From an uncultured Lachnospiraceae bacterium (GTDB taxonomy: Bacteria > Bacillota > Clostridia > Lachnospirales > Lachnospiraceae), in NCBI GenBank assembly GCA_947629865.1, contig CANRFJ010000002.1:124001-188000 (forward strand): a stretch of DNA of 64,000 nucleotides. Reading direction: 5' to 3'. This document shows, piece by piece, positions 10,070 to 19,067 of this stretch. Every line of letters begins with the position of its first letter. Within the stretch, counting starts at the first letter, position 1. The notes beneath the pieces were generated by a model. It did not search any database. It saw only the letters and a list, made by a program, of their open reading frames with translations, and was not told the origin of the DNA. Position numbers and translations under genes: made by a program.

Positions 10070-11089
10070 ATGAAAGTATGTGTGACCGGCGGGGCCGGAT
10101 TTATCGGAGGGAACTTTGTCCACCATATGGTGCGGAAATATCCGGAATATGAAATATTAAATCTGGATTTATTAACGTATGCCGGCAATCTGGAGACGCT
10201 CAAGCCGGTAGAAAAGGAACCGAATTACCGGTTCGTGCGGGGCGATATTGCCGACAGGGATTTTATCATGGACTTATTTGCCCGTGAGAGGTTTGACATA
10301 GTCGTTAATTTTGCGGCGGAGAGCCATGTGGATCGCTCAATTGAGGATCCGGGCGTGTTTGTGCGGACGAATGTGCTGGGGACGCAGGTGTTGTTGGACG
10401 CCAGCAGGGAGTACGGAGTGAAGCGCTTCCACCAGGTGTCCACGGACGAGGTGTACGGCGATCTTCCGCTGGATCGTCCGGATCTGTTTTTCAGGGAGGA
10501 CACGCCGCTTCACACCTCCAGCCCCTATTCCTCCAGCAAGGCGAGCGCGGATTTGTTTGTCATGGCGTATCACCGCACGTTCGGCCTTCCGGTGACTATC
10601 TCCCGCTGCTCCAATAATTATGGGCCGTATCAGTTTCCGGAGAAGCTGATTCCCCTCATTTTATCGAGGGCGCTGGCGGATGAAAAGCTTCCGGTGTACG
10701 GCAAGGGCGAAAATGTGCGGGACTGGCTCCATGTAGCGGATCACTGCGAGGCCATCGATCTGATTCTCCACAGGGGACGCGAGGGAGAAATCTACAATAT
10801 TGGCGGGCACAATGAGCGAACCAATCTGGAAGTGGTGAAAACGATACTCAAGGTGCTGGATAAGCCGGAGAGCTTGATTTCTTTTGTGACAGACCGGCCG
10901 GGACACGATTTGCGCTATGCCATTGATCCCGCAAAGATAGAGGGAGAGCTCGGCTGGAAGCCGACCTATAATTTTGACACGGGAATCCGGCAGACGGTAC
11001 AGTGGTATCTGGACAACCGGGACTGGTGGGAGAATATTATCAACGGCGAGTATGCCGGTTATTATGAGAAAATGTATGGAAACCGCTGA
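10070..11089 (+). CDS. rfbB: dTDP-glucose 4,6-dehydratase
   Basis: Second step of dTDP-L-rhamnose synthesis: converts dTDP-glucose to dTDP-4-keto-6-deoxyglucose with bound NAD. It is an extended short-chain dehydrogenase with the NAD motif GGAGFIGG near the N-terminus and the YSSSK catalytic Tyr/Lys motif. The internal ATG at 10070 is preferred to 10049 because AGAAAGG precedes it and the protein then starts at the usual place, directly before the Rossmann strand. rfbD follows after 68 bases. rfbA and rfbC are not in the window, so the rhamnose genes are split between loci. Confidence 0.95.
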   Translation: MKVCVTGGAGFIGGNFVHHMVRKYPEYEILNLDLLTYAGNLETLKPVEKEPNYRFVRGDIADRDFIMDLFARERFDIVVNFAAESHVDRSIEDPGVFVRTNVLGTQVLLDASREYGVKRFHQVSTDEVYGDLPLDRPDLFFREDTPLHTSSPYSSSKASADLFVMAYHRTFGLPVTISRCSNNYGPYQFPEKLIPLILSRALADEKLPVYGKGENVRDWLHVADHCEAIDLILHRGREGEIYNIGGHNERTNLEVVKTILKVLDKPESLISFVTDRPGHDLRYAIDPAKIEGELGWKPTYNFDTGIRQTVQWYLDNRDWWENIINGEYAGYYEKMYGNR

Positions 11090-11157
11090 CGGCATTGGCG
11101 CGGGAGACGCCTGTGTATCCGGAAGGCGGGGAAACAGGGTAAAATGAGAGGCGGATT

Positions 11158-12003
11158 ATGAAAATACTGGTGACGGGAGCGACCGGGCAGCTGGGGCATG
11201 ATGTGGCGGAGGAACTGGCGAAGCGGGGACATGAGTCAATCGGCGTGGGCTCGGCGGATATGGATATTACCAGCGAGGAGCAGGTGAGGAAGATATTTGA
11301 CCGGGTGAGACCGGAGGCGGTAGTCCACTGTGCCGCTTATACGGCGGTGGACAGGGCGGAGGATGAGCCGGAGCTGTGCCGCCGGATAAATGCGGAGGGA
11401 ACCCGCCGCATAGCGCGGTTCTGTCGGGAGTATGGCTGTAAACTGCTGTATATTAGCACGGAATATGTGTTTGAGGGGGAGGGAGAACGTCCATGGGAAC
11501 CCGATGATACCCCGAATCCGCTGAATGTGTACGGACAGAGCAAGTACGAGGGGGAGCAGGCGGTTCAGGAGTATCTGGATAAGTATTTCATCGTCCGGAT
11601 ATCCTGGGTTTTTGGCCTCCACGGAGGCAACTTCGTCCGGACTATGCTGCGCCTGGGAAGGGAGCGGGGGGCAGTGAAGGTGGTTGACGACCAGATTGGC
11701 TCCCCGACGTATACGAGGGATTTGTCAATACTTCTGGCCGATATGGCCGAGAGCGAAAAATATGGCATATATCATGCTTCCAATGAGGGGTTCTGCAGCT
11801 GGTATGAATTTGCCGCAGAGATATTCCGGAAAGCCGGCCTGAGGGTGGATGTGACGCCGGTGGACAGCGGCTCTTTTCCGACAAAGGCCAGAAGACCGCA
11901 TAACAGCCGTATGAATAAAGACAAAATTGTTAAAAATGGATTTAATAAATTGCCACCCTGGCAGGACGCCCTGGAGCGCTACCTGCGGGAACTGTCAGAC
12001 TAA
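11158..12003 (+). CDS. rfbD: dTDP-4-dehydrorhamnose reductase
   Basis: Final NADPH-dependent step to dTDP-L-rhamnose, used for cell-wall polysaccharide. The 281-residue protein starts MKILVTGATGQLGHDV (nucleotide-binding loop), has HCAAYTAVDRAEDE and the catalytic YGQSKYEGE. It follows rfbB. Its stop overlaps the stop of the convergent penicillin-binding protein gene by four bases, with no terminator between them. Confidence 0.95.
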   Translation: MKILVTGATGQLGHDVAEELAKRGHESIGVGSADMDITSEEQVRKIFDRVRPEAVVHCAAYTAVDRAEDEPELCRRINAEGTRRIARFCREYGCKLLYISTEYVFEGEGERPWEPDDTPNPLNVYGQSKYEGEQAVQEYLDKYFIVRISWVFGLHGGNFVRTMLRLGRERGAVKVVDDQIGSPTYTRDLSILLADMAESEKYGIYHASNEGFCSWYEFAAEIFRKAGLRVDVTPVDSGSFPTKARRPHNSRMNKDKIVKNGFNKLPPWQDALERYLRELSD

Positions 12004-14558
12004 TTGTGCACTTCACAGAGGGAGTTGCTCAGATAGGAAGGAATGATTAAAGGAGCATCTGCCGTCTCGTCAACCGAGGCGTCAGGTGTTTTTTGCTGTA
12101 GATAGACGGCGGTATAAATCTGCGAGTAGGGGCAGTTATCTCCCGCCAGATGGCCGGAGGATTTGCAGATCCGGCACCGGACGTGGCAGTCGCAGTTCTC
12201 CGTTGGGACGGAATCCCTTGCAAAGTACTCCGTGCGCACACAGGAGCCTCCCACGGCATTTTCACACACGCCGTCGATAGCGAGTTTGCCGCATTTGGTA
12301 CAGATGACGGCAGATGTGACGGATGAGGGACGGGTGAAGGTCTTCCGCTTGTAGCGGCGGTTGATCCGCTCCATGATAGTGCGCCAGATTATCTTGTGAT
12401 AAGAGGAGGAGGACTGTTTGTCGCTGGCGTCATAGCCGGCCCAGATACCGGCGGTCAGATAGGGCGTGTAGCCGACAAACCACAGATCGCGGTTCCCTGT
12501 GGAGGTGCCGGTCTTGCCGGCCAGAGGCATATTGGATTTCTGGAATTTCAGCAGGGTGCCGGTGCCCTTGGTTATGACGTCCTGCATGGCGCTGGTGAGA
12601 AGCCACGCGGTGGAGTCTTTCATGACCTGCCGGCCCGACTCCTTCGGCTTGTTCTCAAGAAGAACATTGCCGTCGTGATCCAAGATCTTTGTGTAGAAGG
12701 TGGCGGGGTGATAGACGCCGCCTCCCGCGATGGCGGAAAAGCCGGTAGTCAGTTCCAAATTCGTCACACCCTTCGTCAGGCCGCCCAGCGCCATGGGAAG
12801 GGCAATGTCCGTGTAGGTTGCTCCGGAGCTGTCGGTATAGTTGTCCACCAGTGTAGTAAAATTTAGATTTAACAAATAATCATATCCGGTTTTTGGCGTA
12901 ACCTGCTCCAGTGTCTTGACGGCGATTACATTCATGGAATCGGCGATGGCGGTGCGGAGTGGAGTCAGTCCCCGGTAGGAGGAGCCATACCAGTTTTTCA
13001 CCAGACGCTTGGTGCCGGGATAGTAGTATTTGGAGTCGTCCTCGACGGTGGCTAACGTCATACCGGCCGTATCCAGAGCGGGCAGATAGGTGGAGAGAAC
13101 CTTGAAGGTTGAGCCGGGCTGTCTTGTGGAGGCGGTCGCCCGGTTCAGCGTCCGGCTTCCCGTCTTCTGGCCCCGTCCGCCGCAGAGAGCCTTGATTCTT
13201 CCGGTACTCTGATCCATCAGCACAAAGGAGACCTGCGGCTGCAAAACCAGGTGTACCGACTCCGCAATGATGGTATCGCCCGCCTTTACGATGGAATTCT
13301 TATAAGCTTTGACCAGCTTTTTGGCATCTGACTTCCGGCTGTAATACATCGGAATTTTTCTGGATTTTTGTTTTTTATACCAGGCTTTCATGGACTGGAA
13401 GTCATAATTTTTCTCCGAGCCGTCCGCCCTTTGGAGCGTCAACTGATAGGAGAGCTGATATTTGGAATCCGCCGGATAATATTTCCTGTCGTTGATTACC
13501 GTATCGCAGATTTTCTGCAGGGAGGTGTCCTGCGTGCTGTATATGGTGAGGCCGCCGCTGTAGAGGGCGTTGTAAGCCTGTGTCTCCGTGTAGCCCAGCC
13601 GTGACTTCAGATCCCCGGCCACCTGCTCGATCAGGGCATCCGTAAAGTAGGAGGTGGTTCGTGAAGCCTGCGCGGTCTCGCGGTTTACCTTTTGTATCCG
13701 CGCGTATACGTCGTCTTTGATGGCTTCGTTGTACTCCTCCGCGGTGATGGTGCCCTGCTCCCTCATGGAGGTGAGAACCGTGGTTCTGCGGCTCTGATTT
13801 TTGTTTGGGTGGGAGATGGGATTGTAGGCCGATGGGTTTTTTGTGATTCCGGCCAGCACGGCGGCCTCAGAGAGGCTCAGCTCGGAGACGTCCTTGTTAA
13901 AATAGCGTTTTGAGGCGGCTTGTACGCCCAGTGTGTTCTGTCCGAGGTTGATGGTATTGAGGTAATATTCCAATATCTGTGACTTTGTATATTTTGTCTC
14001 CAGCTGTACGGCAAGATACTGCTCCTGAAGCTTGCGCCGTATGCGGTCGTACAGGGTTTTTTCCTCACCGCCCCCAAACACCTGATTTTTCAGAAGCTGC
14101 TGCGTCAGCGTACTGGCGCCCTGGCTGAAGTCGCCGCCGTCGGCAACCCCCACGGCAGCCGCCCGGAGGATTCCCTGCAGGTCGATGCCATTGTGCGTCC
14201 AGAAGCGCTCGTCCTCAATGGCGACGAAGGCGTTCTGGAGAGAGGCGGGAATCTGTTCGAGGGAGACGTATTCCCGGTTGGCGTCCCGGCCCACCAGAGT
14301 CTGTATGCTGTTTCCCTTTGTGTCCAGAATGGTGGTGGTATATCCCTGGGGAACAATCTGAATCGACTGGATATCCGGCGCCGAGGAAATAATGGCATGA
14401 AAGGAACCAAACAGTATGCTGGCGCAAAAGCAGACGCCAAAAATAAAGCCGGCCAAAAGGATGCGGAGGCCGATCAGACGTAATTTGTGCAGGCGGCGGT
14501 CGGCCGGAGACTGAAGCCGGCGGGCCCGCCTTTTTACCTCTCTCTGACTATAGTTCAT
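12000..14558 (-). CDS. Class A penicillin-binding protein (PBP1A type)
   Basis: Bifunctional peptidoglycan polymerase. A basic cytosolic N-terminus and one membrane helix (about 28-52) are followed by a GT51 glycosyltransferase domain with the catalytic EDERFWTH motif (E115). The transpeptidase domain has the active-site STFK (S483, K486), an SMN motif and KTGT. The C-terminal tail has about ten Cys in C-x-x-C-like pairs (ICTKCGK, CDCHVRCRIC), seen in other clostridial class A PBPs. The start follows GAGGAAA. An extended -10 (TG-T-TATAAT) lies upstream on the minus strand. It runs convergent to rfbD. Confidence 0.95.
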   Translation of the reverse strand: MNYSQREVKRRARRLQSPADRRLHKLRLIGLRILLAGFIFGVCFCASILFGSFHAIISSAPDIQSIQIVPQGYTTTILDTKGNSIQTLVGRDANREYVSLEQIPASLQNAFVAIEDERFWTHNGIDLQGILRAAAVGVADGGDFSQGASTLTQQLLKNQVFGGGEEKTLYDRIRRKLQEQYLAVQLETKYTKSQILEYYLNTINLGQNTLGVQAASKRYFNKDVSELSLSEAAVLAGITKNPSAYNPISHPNKNQSRRTTVLTSMREQGTITAEEYNEAIKDDVYARIQKVNRETAQASRTTSYFTDALIEQVAGDLKSRLGYTETQAYNALYSGGLTIYSTQDTSLQKICDTVINDRKYYPADSKYQLSYQLTLQRADGSEKNYDFQSMKAWYKKQKSRKIPMYYSRKSDAKKLVKAYKNSIVKAGDTIIAESVHLVLQPQVSFVLMDQSTGRIKALCGGRGQKTGSRTLNRATASTRQPGSTFKVLSTYLPALDTAGMTLATVEDDSKYYYPGTKRLVKNWYGSSYRGLTPLRTAIADSMNVIAVKTLEQVTPKTGYDYLLNLNFTTLVDNYTDSSGATYTDIALPMALGGLTKGVTNLELTTGFSAIAGGGVYHPATFYTKILDHDGNVLLENKPKESGRQVMKDSTAWLLTSAMQDVITKGTGTLLKFQKSNMPLAGKTGTSTGNRDLWFVGYTPYLTAGIWAGYDASDKQSSSSYHKIIWRTIMERINRRYKRKTFTRPSSVTSAVICTKCGKLAIDGVCENAVGGSCVRTEYFARDSVPTENCDCHVRCRICKSSGHLAGDNCPYSQIYTAVYLQQKTPDASVDETADAPLIIPSYLSNSLCEVHN

Positions 14559-14604
14559 GGATTTCCTCGATTCTGTGCCGGTTGTCCGTCACGTCTTTTA
14601 CAAC

Positions 14605-14649
14605 ATTATAACAAAAACCCTTGAAAAGGAAAAGCAGAATTAGTAAAAT
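14605..14649. promoter_or_regulatory. Overlapping divergent promoters for PBP and YigZ genes
   Basis: Plus strand: TTGAAA (14621-14626), 17-base spacer, TAAAAT (14644-14649), toward yigZ. Minus strand: TATAAT (complement of 14605-14610) preceded by TG-T, with a weak TTTTCC -35 (14628-14633), toward the PBP gene. The two -35 regions are adjacent. Confidence 0.5.
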
Positions 14650-14691
14650 AACAGCAGTGGAATGAAAATCAGGCAGGAGGAGGAGTCGGAC

Positions 14692-15342
14692 ATGGGACAT
14701 GCTTCGCTTATCCTGTACCGGGGCGGGCAGGGCGAATATACGGAGAAAAAATCCCGTTTTATTGCCAATATTTTTCCTGTGAAGACCGAGCAGGAGGCGC
14801 TGCAAAAAATTGCCGAAATGAAGAAAAAATACTACGATGCCAGACACAACTGTTTTGCCTATACGCTGGAGGAAAACGGCGGAACAGAGCGCTGCAGCGA
14901 CGACGGAGAGCCGTCCGGCACGGCGGGGAGGCCGATGTTGGAGGTTCTGACGGGGCAGGGGGTACGGGATGCGCTGGCCGTGGTGACGCGCTATTTTGGC
15001 GGGACGCTCCTTGGGACGGGGGGACTTGTCCGGGCATATTCGACGGCGGTAAAGGAGGGGCTGGCCCGCTGTGTCCTGCTGGAGCAGAGTACCGGTTATA
15101 AACTGAAGATACAGACAGACTACAACGAGATTGGAAAGATACAATACCTGACGAGGACAAGGGGCTTCCATGAGCTGGAGATTTCCTATGCGGACGGAGT
15201 AGAGGAGATTCTTCTGGTGCAGGAGGAACAGATAGAGGCGGCTGAACAGGAGATTACGGAAAAAACGGCCGGACGGGCGACGCTGGAGCGACTGGACAGG
15301 GTTCGTTACGGTGTGGCAGACGGACAGGTGGTTTTGTTTTGA
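14692..15342 (+). CDS. yigZ: YigZ/IMPACT family protein
   Basis: A 216-residue member of the YigZ (UPF0029/IMPACT N-terminal) family. The signature is KSRFIANIFPV, DARHNCFAYTL, DDGEPSGTAGRPMLEVL and VTRYFGGTLLGTGGLVRAY; a small ferredoxin-like domain follows. Molecular function is not firmly known; structural work links the family to nucleic-acid or ribosome binding. The start at 14692 is chosen for its GGAGGAGG site 8 bases upstream, over an in-frame ATG at 14662 lacking one. rarA starts close behind. Confidence 0.9.
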   Translation: MGHASLILYRGGQGEYTEKKSRFIANIFPVKTEQEALQKIAEMKKKYYDARHNCFAYTLEENGGTERCSDDGEPSGTAGRPMLEVLTGQGVRDALAVVTRYFGGTLLGTGGLVRAYSTAVKEGLARCVLLEQSTGYKLKIQTDYNEIGKIQYLTRTRGFHELEISYADGVEEILLVQEEQIEAAEQEITEKTAGRATLERLDRVRYGVADGQVVLF

Positions 15343-15370
15343 GAGGGAGCGCCGCAGAAGGGAGAGAGCA

Positions 15371-16717
15371 TTGAATTTACTGGATTATATGAGTCAGCAG
15401 AATAAGGAAAAGGAGGCTCCGCTGGCATCGCGCCTCCGTCCGGCGACGCTGGAGGAAGTGGTCGGACAGGAGCATCTCATAGGCGAGGGCAAGCTTTTGT
15501 ACCGGGCAATCAAGGCGGACAAACTGAGTTCGATTCTGTTTTACGGGCCGCCCGGCACGGGGAAGACGACGCTGGCGAAGGTCATCGCCAATACAACCAG
15601 CGCGGCCTTTCTCCAGATCAATGCCACGGCAGCCGGTAAAAAGGACATGGAAGAAGTGGTGGAGAAGGCCAAAGAGAATCTGGGCGCTTACTGCAAAAAG
15701 ACGATTTTGTTCATTGACGAGATCCACCGCTTTAATAAGGGACAGCAGGACTATCTTCTCCCCTTTGTGGAGGACGGGACGATTATACTGATCGGGGCAA
15801 CTACGGAGAATCCCTACTTCGAGGTAAACGGGGCTCTCCTGTCCCGCTCCGTCATTTTTGAGCTGAAGCCGTTGAGCAGGGAAAATATCCGGACGCTTCT
15901 GCTGAGGGCGGTAAATGATGCGGAGAAGGGACTGGGGAGCTATCGGGCGCAGATAGATGAGGAAGCGCTGGAATTTCTGGCGGATATAAGCGGGGGAGAC
16001 GCCCGCACGGCCCTGAATGCGATTGAACTGGGCGTCCTGACGACAGAGCGCAGTGAGGACGGACTTATCCATATCACCACCGAAGTGGCGGAGGAGTGCA
16101 TCCAGAAGCGGACGCTGCGCTACGACAAGATGGGGGACAACCATTACGATACCATCTCTGCCTTTATCAAGAGTATGCGGGGTTCTGATCCGGACGCCGC
16201 CATCTATTATCTGGCCCGGATGCTGTATGCGGGGGAGAGTATCACTTTTATCGCCCGCAGGATTATGATTTGTGCGGCGGAGGACGTCTCGAATGCGGAT
16301 CCGCAGGCTCTGGTTGTGGCAGTCAGCGCGGCCCAGGCAGTGGAGAGGCTTGGTATGCCGGAGGCGCGGATCGTCCTGGCCCAGGCCGCGGCCTATGTGG
16401 CCTGTGCGCCCAAGAGCAATTCCGCTATTATGGCTATCGACAGAGCCATGGACTATGTGCAGAGCCATTCCAATTACCGGATTCCGTCCTATCTTATGGA
16501 CGCGCACTATAAGGGGGCCGCAAAACTGGGACACGGGATTGGCTATCAGTACGCCCACGATTTTGAGAACCATTATGTCGATCAGCAATACCTGCCGGAC
16601 GAGGTAAAAAACGAGCATTTTTACCGCCCGTCGGACAACGGATACGAGGCGGAGATACAGAAATATTTCAAAAAGATCGGAGCGGACAGGCCGCTGAGCG
16701 AATCCGCAAAAGAGTGA
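15371..16717 (+). CDS. rarA: Replication-associated recombination protein A (MgsA/RarA)
   Basis: AAA+ ATPase of the RarA/MgsA/WRNIP1 family, which acts at stalled replication forks. Visible motifs are Walker [10 protein letters not shown], Walker B LFIDEIHRF and sensor 1 GATTENP, then the MgsA tetramerisation C-terminal region (AAKLGHGIGYQYAHDFENHYV). The start is set at a TTG at 15371 after GGGAG, because it gives MNLLDYMSQQNKEKEAPLA, matching the usual N-terminus of this family before LASRLRP; upstream residues are low quality. It is close behind yigZ and before a small membrane protein gene. Confidence 0.93.
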   Translation: MNLLDYMSQQNKEKEAPLASRLRPATLEEVVGQEHLIGEGKLLYRAIKADKLSSILFYGPPGTGKTTLAKVIANTTSAAFLQINATAAGKKDMEEVVEKAKENLGAYCKKTILFIDEIHRFNKGQQDYLLPFVEDGTIILIGATTENPYFEVNGALLSRSVIFELKPLSRENIRTLLLRAVNDAEKGLGSYRAQIDEEALEFLADISGGDARTALNAIELGVLTTERSEDGLIHITTEVAEECIQKRTLRYDKMGDNHYDTISAFIKSMRGSDPDAAIYYLARMLYAGESITFIARRIMICAAEDVSNADPQALVVAVSAAQAVERLGMPEARIVLAQAAAYVACAPKSNSAIMAIDRAMDYVQSHSNYRIPSYLMDAHYKGAAKLGHGIGYQYAHDFENHYVDQQYLPDEVKNEHFYRPSDNGYEAEIQKYFKKIGADRPLSESAKE

Positions 16718-16739
16718 TGGGATCCTGAAAGGAGAAAAA

Positions 16740-17021
16740 ATGGAAGAAGAAAAAATGGAAGAAGAAAAAATAAAAAAAGAGGAAACAAAGGATGAAAAGA
16801 AAATAAAAAGTTCTTATACAAAGGGGCAGCGGATCATCGCTGCCATCGTAGTCGTTCTGCTGTTGGCAATGTATATCATCACGCTGATAGCGGCCCTCAC
16901 TACATCGCCGGCGGCGCCCGAACTGTTTAAGGCAAGTCTCGGCGCTTCCATGCTGTTGCCGTTCATGTTCTGGTGTTATATACGGTTCGCAAAATTATTT
17001 GCAGATAAGAGGGAGGGATAA
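16740..17021 (+). CDS. Small membrane protein of unknown function
   Basis: A 93-residue protein: a highly charged E/K-rich start, two hydrophobic helices (about 33-53 and 66-83) and a short basic tail. AAAGGAG lies 5 bases before the ATG. The first 30 bases are two exact copies of the 15-base unit ATGGAAGAAGAAAAA, so there are two in-frame ATG codons and room for slippage. It sits 22 bases after rarA in the same orientation. No family was recognised. Confidence 0.7.
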   Translation: MEEEKMEEEKIKKEETKDEKKIKSSYTKGQRIIAAIVVVLLLAMYIITLIAALTTSPAAPELFKASLGASMLLPFMFWCYIRFAKLFADKREG

Positions 17022-17044
17022 TTCAGTCCATGAGGAGGCGGAAA

Positions 17045-17704
17045 ATGGGAAAGACAGGGATAAGGATACTGCTGGCAGTTCTGCTGGCCCTCTCCGTCAC
17101 GGCGTGTGCCGGAACAGAGAGAGATGGGACGGGCGCCGCATCGGAACAGGGGACGGAGAAAGCAGAGGAGAAGACGGCAGTGTTTGCGGGAGGAGAAAGA
17201 GAAGCCTATAGGGATTATCTGAGGGAGCGGGAGGGAGTGGGCGATTTGTATTTCGCCTGTCTGAATCTGGAGGGAAATGAACCGGCAGTGCTGGCGCTGA
17301 CGCATGAAAAACATGCGGTGGATGCCGGAGAGGAGACGATTACCGCCAATCATATAGTGCTGAATAATTTCCTGGAGGGGGAAGTGGTGCAGGTGACTGG
17401 CAGCAGTATGGACACATATAGCGGAAATGTCTGCTTCTTCTGCGGCGGGGGAAGGCTGTGGGTTCCCGTCTATGGAGGGGTTGGCAGTTATACTGTGTCG
17501 GGACGTCGGATCGCCGGAGAGGTATATGCCACAGAGGGCGGCGTTTCCACAAAATATTCCGTGACGGGGAAAAAGCGGACAGAGCCGGAGACGGTTCCCG
17601 CCGAGACGGTGTCCGGAAAACTTCAGGAAAAGGAAAAGGCCGAGCCCGTCCGGTTCTTCAGAAATACGGAGAAGAACCGAGAGAGTGTGTTTGGCGGACA
17701 GTGA
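17045..17704 (+). CDS. Exported lipoprotein of unknown function
   Basis: A 219-residue lipoprotein: basic start, hydrophobic helix and lipobox LSVTAC. The mature part is acidic to neutral and soluble, with no recognised domain; a two-Cys stretch (VCFFCGGG) is notable in an exported protein. The start at 17045 is chosen because AGGAGG ends six bases upstream, inside a short longer frame beginning at 17030. It is the last gene of the yigZ-rarA run. Confidence 0.7.
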   Translation: MGKTGIRILLAVLLALSVTACAGTERDGTGAASEQGTEKAEEKTAVFAGGEREAYRDYLREREGVGDLYFACLNLEGNEPAVLALTHEKHAVDAGEETITANHIVLNNFLEGEVVQVTGSSMDTYSGNVCFFCGGGRLWVPVYGGVGSYTVSGRRIAGEVYATEGGVSTKYSVTGKKRTEPETVPAETVSGKLQEKEKAEPVRFFRNTEKNRESVFGGQ

Positions 17705-17788
17705 TGGAAAAACCGCGCATCTGCATGATTTCCGGACAACCCTGCATGTGGTCGGGCAGGGTGTTTTATCTACGCATAAAATTTTCTC

Positions 17789-17817
17789 TTGTCAAATTAG
17801 CTGTGTAATGTTATAAT
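17789..17817 (+). promoter_or_regulatory. Promoter of the structured leader RNA / Rpn gene
   Basis: TTGTCA, a 17-base spacer and a perfect TATAAT (17812-17817). Transcription should start near 17824, giving a leader of about 230 bases before the Rpn-family start codon. Confidence 0.7.
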
Positions 17818-17823
17818 CATCTC

Positions 17824-17935
17824 AAATCTTTTAATTAAGCAGACTTATAAGTAATTTCTTTATTTATAAGTTCGTGAATCTATCGTCTGATCTATTCAAT
17901 CTGACAGGTCTTACACTCTTGCTTAATTAATTCAA
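17824..17935 (+). ncRNA. Predicted folded leader RNA or standalone small RNA
   Basis: TTAATTAAGCA (17831-17841) and TGCTTAATTAA (17920-17930) are perfect 11-base complements that close a domain of exactly 100 bases. Inside are a 13-base-pair hairpin (17842-17854 with 17860-17872, two G-U pairs, loop TTTCT) and a weaker hairpin (17885-17891 with 17899-17905). Together they make a three-way junction. It starts seven bases after the predicted transcription start. It matches no riboswitch class I know; a MITE-like insertion with 11-base inverted ends is the alternative. The rest of the 17705-18056 gap holds no gene; GC-rich sequence from 17950 to 18040 may fold too. Confidence 0.45.
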
Positions 17936-18056
17936 ACCATTATAAGAAAGCAGGAGCGTGTCCGGACACTGTCAGGCAGACGGGTTCAGGGAGGCGGGGC
18001 CTTATACCCCTGCCGCCGCGCGTTCCTGCCGCAGAGCGTAAAAGGGAGGAACGCCT

Positions 18057-19067
18057 ATGAGAAATGAACGAAACGAACAAAACGAAGACAGAGCACCGGA
18101 AACCATGCCGGAGGCACCCGTGCAGCGCAACTACAAGGACAGCATATTCCGTATGCTGTTTAAGGATAAGAGGGAGCTGCTGTCCCTGTTCAATGCGATA
18201 GCGGGGACGAACTATGACGATCCGGAGGAACTGGAGATCACCACCCTGGAAAATGCCATATACATGTCTGTCAAAAATGACATTTCCTGTGTGCTGGATC
18301 TGCAGCTGCACCTCTATGAGCACCAGTCCACGGTAAACCCGAACATGCCGCTGAGGTACCTTCTCTATGTGGGGACGATGTACGAGAAGTGGCTTATACA
18401 TGCAAACATATACTCCCGCAGGCGGATATCCCTGCCGACACCGAAATTTATCGTTCTGTATAACGGGGTGGAGGAGCAGCCGGAGCGTCGGGTGATGAAA
18501 CTGTCGGATTCGTTTGCGGCGGACACAGGGGAAATCAACCTGGAACTGGTAGTAGTCCAGTTAAACATCAATGCGGGCTTTAACGAGAAGTTGAAGAAGG
18601 ACTGCCATACCCTGTGGGAATATGCCCTGTATGTAGAGCGGGTGAGGAAGTACCGTAAGCGTATGCCTTTTCCGGAGGCGGTGGAGCGTGCCGTGACGGA
18701 GTGTATCCGGGAGGGGATACTGGAGGAATTTTTGCGGAAAAACCGCGCGGAGGTGATTAGAATGAGCATACTGTTTGATTTTGACGAGGAGAAGTATATG
18801 CGTATGATGCGGGAGGAATACCGTGAGGAGTACCGCGAGAAAGGGCGCGAGGAGGGCCGGAAAGAAGGCCGTGAAGAAGGTCGAAAAGAAGGTCGAAAAG
18901 AAGGCAAACGGGAAGGTATAGGAGAGATAGTCAACCATATGTTTGAGGAGAACCGGACGCCGGACGAGGTCAGCAAACTGACGGGACAGCCGATAGACTA
19001 TGTCAGGGAACTCCACGAGGAATATGCAGGCATGGTTCATGAAAAGAAAAATTATTCGGTTGATTAA
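18057..19067 (+). CDS. Rpn-family recombination-promoting nuclease / PD-(D/E)XK putative transposase
   Basis: A 336-residue protein of the Rpn/YhgA-like group (PDDEXK_2). The N-terminal YKDSIFRMLFKDKRELLSLF and the nuclease-core NDISCVLDLQLHLYEHQS segment are characteristic; the Asp and the E-H-Q serve as the diverged PD-(D/E)XK active site. The C-terminus is a charged coiled region with repeated GRKE/GREE units encoded by four 12-base tandem repeats (18855-18902). Rpn proteins are DNA endonucleases that promote RecA-independent recombination; copy number often varies between strains. GGGAGGAA precedes the ATG. No terminal repeats mark it as a classical transposon. Confidence 0.85.
   Translation: MRNERNEQNEDRAPETMPEAPVQRNYKDSIFRMLFKDKRELLSLFNAIAGTNYDDPEELEITTLENAIYMSVKNDISCVLDLQLHLYEHQSTVNPNMPLRYLLYVGTMYEKWLIHANIYSRRRISLPTPKFIVLYNGVEEQPERRVMKLSDSFAADTGEINLELVVVQLNINAGFNEKLKKDCHTLWEYALYVERVRKYRKRMPFPEAVERAVTECIREGILEEFLRKNRAEVIRMSILFDFDEEKYMRMMREEYREEYREKGREEGRKEGREEGRKEGRKEGKREGIGEIVNHMFEENRTPDEVSKLTGQPIDYVRELHEEYAGMVHEKKNYSVD
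18855..18902 (+). repeat. 12-base tandem repeat inside the Rpn gene
   Basis: Four 12-base units: GGCCGGAAAGAA, GGCCGTGAAGAA and two identical GGTCGAAAAGAA. They encode Gly-Arg-(Lys/Glu)-Glu and keep frame, so copy-number change would alter coiled-tail length only. Confidence 0.85.

Noticed and set aside
15377..16618. Long antisense reading frame (about 413 codons) opposite rarA
   Set aside because: rarA is a clear conserved enzyme; the antisense frame has no ribosome site or recognisable domain and is a result of GC-rich third positions.
18057..19067. Classical insertion sequence carrying the Rpn-type gene
   Set aside because: No terminal inverted repeats or target duplications flank the gene; Rpn proteins are nucleases and not DDE transposases.
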